Source: Zantedeschia hybrid cultivar
Taxonomy: Eukaryota; Streptophyta; Magnoliopsida; Alismatales; Araceae
Length of the DNA stretch: 64,000 nucleotides
Assembly: GCA_030544215.1 (NCBI GenBank)
Contig: JARZZO010000004.1
Coordinates: 42,211,980 to 42,275,979, forward strand
Direction: 5' to 3'
In this document: positions 10,317-20,302 of the stretch, piece after piece
How the letters are laid out: every line of letters begins with the position of its first letter
Position numbering within the stretch: the stretch's first letter is position 1
Translations under genes and position numbers: made by a program
The notes under the pieces: model-generated
Database searches by the model: none
What the model was told of the DNA's origin: nothing
The model's input: the letters and a program-made list of their open reading frames with translations, nothing else

Positions 10317-12675
10317 TATAACGACCCACCACCCTATAATCGGGGACCCGATTATTAAATGGGTATCAGACCATTATCCATGGGTCACATCCGAATCTCA
10401 AACAACACGTCTGGAGAATTAAGCGTTAAACAAGGCTAAATATAATAATCACACGGACATCAAGGAAAGTACAAGTGTGTAGGAAGTACAATATTAATGT
10501 TCGTACACAATCCAACAATAATTATATGGTCCAAAGAATTAAATAAGTATAAGCAGAAGAAAAGTACAACAACATCGGGGCATACCCCAGAATCGAGATA
10601 GCTACTGGCCCGCACACCAGGAAGAACACCACACGCCAACGCTTGCTAAGAAGTCCACACCTGAAACCGCAGGGAGTGAGCCACACCAGAATTGGGCTCA
10701 GTAGAGATCACCCAATCCCCACCTCTCGGAAACACTACCAGACAACCACATAAGTAAAAGAAAGTTGTAACAAAAGCAGTAAAGCTACAACCTTAACGGT
10801 GAGATATGAAATAAATCCATTTGTAAACGCAACATGTATAGTTCAAAAGCAACTCAACCAACCCAACCCAACACGGAGTTCACACTAATGATCTGGCTAA
10901 ACACACAAACCATACAGCCGAACGCGTGCTAATGGCATCTCACAACACCACCAACACTCATGCCTGTACACCCCTACGAGTTCCGGACACCATAGGGTGA
11001 GACAGTGAGTCAAACTAGGACTAACTGGGACTAGTGAACCACCACCACCAAGTTACGTGTGCACACAAGTAGTCGAAACCATTGTCCTATTGACCGGACT
11101 TCTCTCGACCCTTGGCCTCGGCGCTACGCGAGGGCCTTAGGGACCCGCGAAACCCCCGTCAAGCCAAAGCTATAAGGACAACCCGTAACCCCAACCTCTA
11201 GGGTTACATCAGGCCTTGCAAAGAGTACCACTCGTAACCTCGATATCTCAGGTTACATCAGGCCCAGTGGTGAAAGGGTATACTTCTAGCAGCACCAAAC
11301 CCGGCTCCATAGTAAGAAACGTGCCAGAAATTGCCACGTCAAAGTAGGAAAGTATCGACCCAATGGAATAGAACAACAACCGCTCGGATAGCGCATTGGC
11401 TACTTCGGCCTGTCTGGCTCAGGTGGTTCTATCTCTTCCCAGTCACAAGTGACAACACTAACATGTACCACTCCCACACCGATACGACGTCACTGACACA
11501 CACAGACACTGCGTCACTCCTACACCGACACAAGGTGTCAAACACAAACCACAATCGTTCTAGGTCCACAATCTCATAAACACACACACAATGCGATTCC
11601 GATCATATAGAAGTTACCACCCCCAATGTATGATTTCAAGCATAAATTTAATAGGATTGTCTAACAATATACACACATGTTAATTGCAGGAATGAATGGG
11701 GCTTTGGCTTGAATGGCGTCGCCCATGGCTGTCACCATTTAAATGGAGTCGCCTTGGCCCGATGCCATTCAGCGCCGAAAAACTGAACTGCCATCAGGCA
11801 CCTGGGCCTAAATCGCATCACCCTGGCCCGACGCCATTTAGTCCCCGAAGCAGGATTTCCCTGCGGCCTCTCCCGAGCCACAAAATGGGATTTCCTCCCC
11901 CCAAAATCGCCCCAAAACACCCAAAAATAAAGGAGGGAGAGAATCCAAATAACCATTTTAAAACACATTGTTCCCCATTTTATAAAATGAGCATTTTCAC
12001 CTAAAAACCCCCCTAAACATGCTCCAAAGTGGGAAAAGCATAGTTTTAAATCAAATGAGTCACATACAAGGATTGTCCCCCTACCAGTCACTTGAACTCC
12101 TCCTAGCTCTATGCCCCCGAACCGCTGCACCGCAAACCGTCACCAGTACTGCCGTGGACGTCGTTACTCTGCTGGGATGTCGACCGCCGTCTAGAGAGTG
12201 AAGTGCCATGGTAGAGATGGTGGTTGTAGTGGTGAGAGGTAGAGGGGTGTCGGAGTGGTGGAACAGGAAGAAGAGGAAGGGGAAGGGAAGGGGGAAGCGG
12301 AGGGAGTCGGAGAGAGGGAAGAGAGAGAGTGAAAAGGAGATAATGAGAGAAAGGAGGGAAGGCTCGGGGCGTCAAACCAAAATAGGTGAAATCGCGTTGT
12401 CCTCCGACGACACCATTTAGACAATAGGACGGGGTCGTATGCTAATAGATCTCTTAATCGCGTCTGCCATACACGACGCCAATAAGACCGCACGATTGAG
12501 GCCATACGCACACGCCCCAACGCTGGCCAACGTGGCACAGCAGCAGGCTATCTAAATGGCGTCGTGCACGCCAGACGTCATTTAGGAGGCATGCCTTAGA
12601 CCCACTAGGACCCAAACCAAGGGGTCCGGCTCCGAGACTGACCCGATAACTGAACCCGAAACCTCAGTCCTTACA
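10317..12675 (-). repeat. 5' LTR of the gag-only element
   Basis: 2359 bp; homologous along its whole length to 6325-8736 and, more distantly, to 20663-22826. The + strand start TATAACGACC shows a G-to-A change in the terminal dinucleotide. Inverted GGCGTC/GACGCC repeats lie at about 11710-11845, 12389-12420 and 12555-12590. Confidence 0.88.
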
Positions 12676-12680
12676 TGTTC

Positions 12681-13047
12681 AATCTCAAAACAATCATGAC
12701 GAGTGTGCCCACGCTTGTTGCGACACTGTTAGGGTGTCTTCCGAGTCTACTAGTGCACTTCTACTTGAAAAAAGAAGGGATATACTCGCATTAGCTTGAT
12801 CATCTCTACTACCTCCAAGGACCATGTGGTTATGAACTAATTCCCTCCCTTCACTCAAAGTTATAAGAGATCACTTGACTCATCTACTTTATGGAGATCG
12901 AGAATCTTCCTTGCGTCATCAAACTTAGTAAATTTTTTCTCTAAGAAAATGACATCTTGGATCTCTTTTCCTATCTCCATCAGAATGTTGTCTAATGTGC
13001 TTAGAAATGCATCGTTTAACACTCGAAGACACCAATCTTAATACCAG
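12681..13047 (-). pseudogene. Copia gag relic with zinc-knuckle remnant and decayed primer-binding site
   Basis: On the - strand a broken frame contains KFTKFDDARKILDLHKVDESS and, near 12700, a knuckle-like block CRNKRGHTRHDCFE. At 13036-13046 the - strand reads TGGTATTAAGA, a degraded TGGTATCAGAG primer-binding site. Position and orientation fit the 5' half of the copia relic at 4827-6319, split by the gag-only element. The family match is weaker than for the polymerase part. Confidence 0.55.
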
Positions 13048-13659
13048 ACTCGTAACAAAAATAGATGGCAAGAATGGGTCTAATCCATAAGGAGGTTTGA
13101 TTTAAGTTTCGAAAACCTTGGAGAGAGAGAGAGAGAGAGATTATTTTTGGAGTCTTTGTAATAAAAAGGGAAGAAATAAAATGCTAAAAAATTAATTTTA
13201 AGTTAAAAAATCTTAGATCTTTAATTTTGAAAATAATGAACAAATGATCCTAGAACAATATCAAATGATAAATGAAGATTAGACGAAAATTTATCTCACT
13301 TCAAACTCACAAAAGGAACACCCCTAAACGAGTAAAATTAGAACATCCTTTGAATTAAGATTGCCCCTAAAAAATTAAACAATAGAAGAATACAAAATTT
13401 GAGTTATGTCATCAGGAAAAACAAAAAGAGTTGTAGAAGAAAAAGATGGAGAAAATGCTATTTTTTTTCAAACAAACTACTTTCAAATGGCATCAGAACT
13501 TCATTAAATTTTACAGAGAGATTGAAAATGGAAAAAATAGTATGACTCTTGCAAGACAACTTTTACATAAAATATTCGAAATACTATATAACATAGACAA
13601 CTCAAAAATTGGAGAGAGAGAGAGAAGATAGAGAGAGAAAACTAGTATTTGCAGTCATC
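13048..13659. other. Unassigned, possibly remnant of the copia 5' LTR
   Basis: AT-rich DNA with a short (GA)n at 13123-13140 and another near 13610-13640. No gene is seen. It lies where the 5' LTR of the relic should be, but no sister LTR was found. Confidence 0.35.
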
Positions 13660-13867
13660 ACAGTCTCTGACATGAAAACATGGTCATGTTCTCCATCGGC
13701 ACTGATGATGCTAGAGATGTAATTCCATTTCCTAGGACCTCTAGAAATGCAACTGCTTGAGACACAGCCTATAGGTGCTTGAGGGGATTTGTTCCATGTA
13801 AACTCAACAACCCATATAATTGTAACATTCGAATATTCATATATAACTCAATGTCACTTGACATGCA

Positions 13868-14281
13868 TGTAGGTACTCTATTACAAATAGAGACCAATAA
13901 GTGGAAAATGGGCAAAGCTTTGAAGTAGAATGATTCCTTTGTTTTGTCATGTGCTAAACGTTTTACAAAAGCAATTTAACATAGTGTTAAAGATTAAAAA
14001 AAAATGCATATTCCTTACTACAATGTGAATGTTGACAGTTGATTTGCTCGAGTACAGCTAGAAGGAGTATTGCAGAAAGTGTAGAAAGGAAGAAGAGAAC
14101 ACAAACAAGAGAGTGGAGAGAGAGTTATGGAGGCTAACAACTCCGACAAAAACACTATACCTCATCCTCTATTTATTAGTTTACTTAAACAATAATTATT
14201 ACGTGACAAAGTTGCTAAAGACTATCAACCTAAGATTAAACGGTCCAAAAACTACTCTTAAGATTGTAACTATTTTCTACA
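13868..14281 (-). mobile_element. Ty1-copia LTR, duplicated copy
   Basis: 414 bp, TGTAGGTACTC...TTTTCTACA, the counterpart of 1760-2177, again followed by the RNase H relic (14282-14530). Confidence 0.7.
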
Positions 14282-15009
14282 GTCCCCCAAGTTAACGTAG
14301 AACCATGCACAACTTACTTAGAACTAAGTTGAACTGGTCCTTTGCCATCCCTTTACTGATGGTTTCTGTCAATTAATCTCCAAAACGAACATAGCCTAAA
14401 GAAAGTTTTCTTAAATCCAACTTATACCGAAGAAAGTGTCATTCAATCTCCATGTGCTTGGTCCAGTCATGCTAAGCTGGTTTATTGGAAATGCTAATGG
14501 CAACCTTGTTATCCGGATAGGTTCTCACAAAAAAAAGAAAAAAAAAAAAAAACCTTGTTATCAAGGTACATTTATGCGGGGAGTTCAATCTCCAACCCAA
14601 TATCTTGCAACATATTTCTTTATCCACAATAAATTACTACTCTACGAGTCCTGACTTTGTACGCAGCCTCAATACTTGACCTAGCTAGCACATACAATCT
14701 ACTTTTAGCTTGGCCATGTTACCAAGTGACCAACAATCCATGTACAAAACATATACATAAAATTATAGTGGAGGCACGCCTGGGTATGGCAAGGCGTGGA
14801 GTACACCTTCTCGTTGAGGCAACGATAGGGACAAACCTTGGAGGTCATAGAAAAAACCATGAGAGTTTTTTCCTTCAGTTCCATGCTCCAAGACCTCAAG
14901 GCTTAGTGGTGATGCCTTTGGAGAGTAGCCATGGAAGCGATACACAGAAGGGAAGGAGGGAGAGTCTGGGAAGAGCGAGAAGTATTGAATATAGTAGTAG
15001 CAGCCTTGC

Positions 15010-15010
<1 letters not shown>

Positions 15011-15087
<77 letters not shown>
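15011..15087. repeat. Compound (CT)n(TA)n microsatellite
   Basis: About 20 CT units followed by about 18 TA units. The counterpart at 3502 has only CT. A second compound tract of the same order is at 37905-37969. Confidence 0.95.
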
Positions 15088-15090
<3 letters not shown>

Positions 15091-15123
15091 CTATAGGTGG
15101 GAGAGAGGGGAGTGGGGTGTGGC

Positions 15124-15953
15124 ATGATGTGTACACGACGATGCGCATCGTTAAATGCTCACGGCAACCAACTTCAAATAATGGGGACTCACAGTTGATT
15201 TGAAAGTAGTGAGTGGTGAGAACTAAGTCGATCCACAGAGAAATAGATTTTTAACTCTGAATCTTGAGATTTTTTATGAGAATTTAAAGGAGAGGGATAT
15301 TTAAAATGAGAGTAAATAAAAATGAGAAACATGGCACTAGCTAATTTACCTACTCTAATTAATGTAAATCTAAGACTTGAAATTAGAAAACTAACAAAAT
15401 AATCTAAATTTAGAAAAGCAATAGACCTAACCACACATAGAAAGGAGAGAGAGAAATTAAGTAAAATAAATCTCGACTAGAAGCAACCAATATTCCAATA
15501 TAATTTGAAATCTAAAAGAATACATAGCACAAATTTATGGAATTATGATTCTCTAAGTAGAAATAAAATAAGTAAATACATAAACTGAAATAGAAGAGAG
15601 AGAGCAGCAGCAACTCAGACAGCCTGGTGTAGTGTGCCCGGTAAGAAGGGCGCAGCGCAATGGTCTGGCAAGGGTAGTAGGGCCAAGCGGGGCCAGGCGC
15701 ATAGCAGGGAGGCGACATGAGGCGTCTGGCAGCAGGAAGCTGTCCTGCGCGTGCATGTGGCAAAGGGCGGCTGGACGCATGGAGGTGGTGGCACGCTGGC
15801 AACTGGACACGTGGAGGCAACGCGCTGGCGGTTGGACGCATGCAGGTTGCGTGCTCACAGGCGTCTTCCACTCACGCGGACACAATCAATGATGCTCGTG
15901 CCCTGCGAGCTTTCTGGAGCTACCATGTCGCTTGCTGCTCAGGCGGCGACAAT
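15124..15953. other. Unassigned intergenic DNA
   Basis: AT-rich DNA to about 15590, then a GC-richer stretch to about 15950 that has open frames on both strands but no recognisable protein. No gene is called. Confidence 0.4.
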
Positions 15954-16237
15954 AGAGGAGAGAGATAGAGAGCGGGGATAAGGAGAGAGAGGGAGATAAA
16001 GGAGGAGAGAGAAAGAGAGATGTAGAGTGAGATAGAGAGAAAATAGAGAGAGATAGAGATGCATGAGAAGGGGAGAGAGAGAGAGAGAAATAAAAAGAGA
16101 AGACAAAGTACGAAGAGAGGAAGAAAGGACATAAAGAAAAGGGAGAGAATCGAGAGGGAAAGTTCGGAGATGAGAGAGATCAAAAGTGAGAGAGTGAGAA
16201 CAATAAAAAAAGGGAGAGAGGGCTTCGGTGGGAGAAA

Positions 16238-16293
<56 letters not shown>

Positions 16294-16348
16294 GAGAAGA
16301 GAAAGGAGACCTTTTAAAAGAGGGAGGAGAGAGAGAACAAAAAAAGGA
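15954..16348. repeat. Purine-rich (GA) tract
   Basis: Nearly 400 bp with almost only A and G on the + strand, including a perfect (GA)n around 16241-16291. Open frames across it on both strands are an artefact of composition. Confidence 0.9.
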
Positions 16349-16399
16349 AAAAAAGAGAGAAGTAGAGGCCTGCAGCTCCTCCATGGATTCCTTGGGGAA

Positions 16400-16556
16400 G
16401 GGGTTAGGACAACCTTTTCAAGGTAATAAATGTCCCTTTTGCCCTTGCTTTATCCTTTTCGCAAAAATAATGAGAGTTCTTACTAGGATTTGAACTCAGG
16501 TCATTCCCACAAGTGCCAAGCGACTTTGCCAACTATGCCATGTACTCTTCATGTCT
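16400..16556 (-). mobile_element. Candidate tRNA-derived SINE
   Basis: On the - strand an A-box-like TGGCATAGTTGG (16529-16540) is followed about 43 bp later by a B-box-like GAGTTCAAATCC (16487-16498), an internal RNA polymerase III promoter arrangement. There is no complete tRNA cloverleaf, so a SINE head is more likely than a tRNA gene. The 3' end and target duplication were not identified. Confidence 0.4.
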
Positions 16557-16829
16557 TGTTCACACAAAATAAGTTTAAATTAGATTTATGTGATGAACAA
16601 AATCACAATTATGCCCAAATAAAATTATTAGCCATTTCGGATTTGCCGAAAAAGCGCAAATACATTACACTTAGTTTTTTACATAAAATGACGATGTTTT
16701 TAATTCGGAATTCAACAAAATTGGTATCGTTAGAATCAACACAAAGTTATCTATCATTTCATACAGTTTTACACATAAAACTATGAGTGTAATGCATGCA
16801 TTTGTCTTTCTAATGCTAATATATTAGAA

Positions 16830-18303
16830 TATATTAATTTCAAAATGTCTTTGGCCATCTCTCCATGTCTAGTAAATGGAACTTTAGGCAATTTACCGAT
16901 TAAATAAGATTCAAAAGTTGCATACGTTTTATAATCAAATGGATCCAAATATCTATTTTTATGCAACTTTTGAAGCATGGTCTCACCAACGAGTCGAAGC
17001 CTACAATGCCACAAGTAGGCTAGATTCACACCATTCTTTCTCTTTTTAGGAGAATTATCAAAGTGGAGAACATTATAAGAAACATCCAATAGATACAACC
17101 CATTAACCAAACATGCAGAAACAATAAATTTAAATAAACAAAACAACGTTCTCGATGGTTAATTTGTATCCTAATCTATCCAAATTAGAAACAAAAACAA
17201 TGTTTCTAATGATGCTAGGAACATAATAGCAATCAACTAGACTGCTCTTATCTCCAGTAGGTAGGTTAAGGTTGATTGTTCCAACAGTAAGAGCTGCAAC
17301 CTTTGTGCCATTTCCAAGCCTTAAGTCTACCTCTACCTTGCTTAGCTTCCTTCTATTTGTCAACACTTTCACATCATTGCAAATATGAGAAGCACATCAA
17401 ATACCTAATATCCAATATATAGAATCTTTAATGGACAAATGAAGGTCTAACATATAGATACCTAAAGCTTCAATAAGCTTCTTTTTAGCTTTCTCCTAAG
17501 TTTTCTCTACAAGGTATTCTTTGTAGTTTCTCTTTCCATGTCCCTTCTGGTGATAGTGGAAACACTCGTCTTTCTCTACTCCTTTGCCCTTGTCCTTTTT
17601 ATGTACTGGCTTATGCTTGGTTTGCTTCTTTGCTTTGCCTTTCCTGAAGTCCTGGATTATTCTTTTCTTCCTATTGCTTCTACCAACCATGAGAATATTA
17701 GGCTTCTCCTTTTGAAGGTTTCTCTCATTACTCTTGAGTATGTTAAGCAACTCAACTAAGTTCACATGAATCTTGTTCATGTTAAAATTAACTATGAACT
17801 AAGACAATGATTTGGACAGTGATTGAAGGATGAGATCAATACTCAAGTCTTTATCAAGCACAAAGCCAAGTACGATGAGTCTCTCTTTCTATTCTATCAT
17901 CTTCATCACATGAGTTTTTACTGACAAGCCCTCTCCATGCGGGCCTTGAACAAGTTCTTAGATATCTCATATCTTTCGGTCCTACTCTACTATTCAAATA
18001 GCTCCTACAGAAGGAGCATGATGGACTTGACATCGATCTTCTCATGCTGCCTCTACAACTCATTGCTCATGAAGACAAGCATATGGTATTAGGTAGAGTA
18101 GAATCTTCCTTCCACTTCTTATATGCGGTCATTTCACTTTAAGGTGTATCAAGGGGTGGTTTAGAAGAAGCATGATCCTCAAAGACATAGGCAATTTGCT
18201 CAGATCTAAGAACAATCTTCAGGTTCCTAAGCCAATCTGAATAATTCGGGCCTATCAACTTGTTGGAATCCAATATGCCATCGAGCAAATTGTTCGATGA
18301 CAT
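16830..18303 (-). pseudogene. Ty1-copia gag - protease - GAG-pre-integrase fragment
   Basis: The gag frame starts at ATG 18303 (MSSNNLLDGILDSNKL, then GPNYSDWLRNLK). A degraded knuckle CFHYHQKGHGKRN is at 17520-17580, with two cysteines changed. A protease-linker block with LRLGNGTKVAAL and CYYVPSIIRNIV follows at 17130-17370. The GAG-pre-integrase block (LWHCRL, then DPFDYKTYATFES) is at 16870-17030. The element stops at the start of integrase near 16830, so the 3' two thirds and the 3' LTR are gone. Many stops are present. Confidence 0.88.
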
Positions 18304-20288
18304 CTTAGCTTACAAAGAAAGTGTAATTGAATTAGCAGATGCTCTTAATAATTAAATCAAGATTGGGTCTTTAATCAAGATTAACTCTTACTAATTTTCA
18401 ACAGATTGTATAACCCTCAGATATATAGAACATAAGATGCTAACGATCTCCTAGTGATGATCATAATGTCACTAACTGATAATGTGATCATATCGTAACA
18501 CAACAAACCACCTTATGATCATAAAACAATCATCTTTTGACACTTGCAACACCTTGCAATATCTGATCGTGCATCGGCCCTCAGACTTTAATGGCCTTAT
18601 GGATCGCACAACAAATTATTAAAGTCTAGTTTAAGTTATGCCATCATCACTTAACGAGCATAGATTTAGATATAGCCCTTGTAGATAACACAACAAGGCT
18701 ACATTGTTCCTCTACCCCATTTAAGACATCAACATGCCATAATTTCAGCTTATCTTCAGAATCTAACAAGTCTTATGGATAGCACAACAAATCTACCTAA
18801 TCTAATTCAAATCTTAAAATTATAACAATGGAGGACCACGCGGTATATTCTCAATCAAAATAATTTTGATTCCCAATCAAAATAAAAAGCATGCATTAGC
18901 CATACATATTTTAAGGGTAGCTATGGATAACACGGTGATTAAACTGGAACCACACAGCTTATCACCAGTTAACTAATATCACAATTATATCAGCAATTTC
19001 AGCATATATCAGAAATTTCAGCAATCACATAAATTGGGGATCTCATCTCCTGAACATCTCCAAGTTGCCATGGTGGATCATCCTCGCTCCTCCTCGGTTG
19101 ACAAATCAAATTACAAAATGGATACGGTATCAAATTTACACTCGTAATTAGAAGGTGCCTTATGGCGAATATATTAAAGGAGGGAGCTAGAAGTACATCG
19201 GAGTGTAGATAGAGAGAGAGAGAGAGAAGCACGCAAGCATCAATAATTGTCAAATAATTAACCACCATAAAATCATACACATTCATATCCACATAACCAT
19301 TCACATCATCACAAGACATGAGTATTTTAAGTGCATGTCTATGACCACCAAATAAATTTTTATTCATTCCCACTCATGATGTAAACATCTAATGAAGGCT
19401 TATTTTAAAAATAAAATAATTTCATTTTCTCAAAACCTAGGATCTAATCAAAAATTGGTTTTATTTAAATTTTTTTAAAAAATAGAATCTAAACATGCTT
19501 TTAAATCTATATTTAAAAGTGGTAATAAACATCAACAGGCACATCAATATAATCCAAGAACATTCTAAAATGATTGTATACAATGTAAGAACAATTCTAA
19601 TGATTTGATCTAACTCTTAGACCAATTCTCTTGTGATCATAGACAGAATAAAGTTATTGAATCAATTATTAATACGAACAATTAATATTAATATTAAAAC
19701 AAATATTAAGTCAAGCTCAATAGGCCCAAAAAATTATCAAAGTACAAACAAAAGTTTTTAATTATTAAAACTATTTTAAATATATAATTTTATTTTATAT
19801 GGACCCTGGGGAGGGTTGGGCCAACTCGGCCTGGTCAGCCTCGATTCTGGCGTCGGCCCAGGCCAGACCCAACCTACTAGCTGATCTGGCTTGGGCCAAC
19901 CTGACCAACAAACTCGGCTAGTGCTGGCTCAGCCTCAGCCCTGAGCTAAGCCCCTAGCCAGCATGGTGAGCGTCAACGAAGGGCAGGGGAGGAGCCGCCA
20001 CCGGCCAGCACAGCTTTGGAGGGTGCCGACCTAACTAGCAGCAACCACTGGCGCCGCTAGTAAAGTTGGCGGTGGCGCCGGCGGTGGCCCTCCCTACTGC
20101 CAGATTTGATTCCGGTTATCTTACGGATCCGTCGAGAACCTTTTCGGCATCTATTCATGCGATTTTTCAGGCTGTTCTATCATGAAAAATGATTTATGAT
20201 CACAAATATAATGAAAGATCCAATCTTTACAACATAAAATCACGTAAGAACATGTTTCGGACGATCGAAATGGACATGAGTACAACTT
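18304..20288 (-). other. Unusually long untranslated leader of the copia fragment
   Basis: About 2 kb separates the primer-binding site from the gag ATG. It contains a loosely repeated motif GCACAACAAAT / ACACAACAA (about 18500, 18605, 18690 and 18785), a short (GA)n near 19210, and a GC-rich block at 19800-20100. No coding sequence is recognised. An undetected nested insertion is possible. Confidence 0.5.
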
Positions 20289-20290
20289 GA

Positions 20291-20301
20291 CTTTGATACC
20301 A
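20291..20301 (-). promoter_or_regulatory. Primer-binding site of the copia fragment
   Basis: On the - strand it reads TGGTATCAAAG, one base after the LTR terminus CCTTACA; initiator-Met type with one change. Confidence 0.75.
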
Positions 20302-20302
20302 C

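Larger units (their letters stand above)
6325..12675 (-). mobile_element. Gag-only LTR retrotransposon (TR-GAG type), complete with two LTRs
   Basis: The element has LTRs at 6325-8736 and 10317-12675, an internal region of only 1580 bp, a primer-binding site complementary to initiator tRNA-Met, a polypurine tract and a gag gene, but no protease, reverse transcriptase, RNase H or integrase. Read on the - strand the LTRs begin TGTAA and end GTTACA or its decayed form. Flanking 5-mers TCTTC (6320-6324) and TGTTC (12676-12680) are a target duplication with one mismatch. It sits inside a copia relic. It would depend on an autonomous partner, probably a gypsy element, for reverse transcription and integration. 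The LTRs differ by many substitutions and indels, so the insertion is not recent. Confidence 0.88.
13660..15123. repeat. Duplicated segment, copy 2 (fragment of AsnRS last exon + copia LTR)
   Basis: It starts inside the last AsnRS exon (13660-13762 repeats the coding end, including DVIPFPR and the stop) and runs to the (CT)n/(AT)n tract and GTGGGGTGTGGC. The exon piece has no upstream exons and is a non-functional gene fragment. It keeps about 87 bp after the stop that copy 1 lacks, and it lacks the MITE. The LTR copy is 13868-14281. Confidence 0.85.

Noticed and set aside
13660..13762. Second AsnRS gene
   Set aside because: It is only part of the last exon with no upstream exons, explained by the segmental duplication.
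1658..15123. The direct repeats as LTRs of one large retrotransposon
   Set aside because: They begin inside a host exon, do not start TG or end CA, and contain their own smaller LTR and RNase H relic.
15920..16493. Long open frames on both strands through the GA-rich tract
   Set aside because: They consist of Ser/Leu or Arg/Glu runs caused by the purine repeat and have no recognisable domain.
16487..16540. Possible tRNA gene on the - strand
   Set aside because: Only the A and B boxes are convincing; no acceptor stem or anticodon arm can be paired, so it is listed as a SINE candidate instead.
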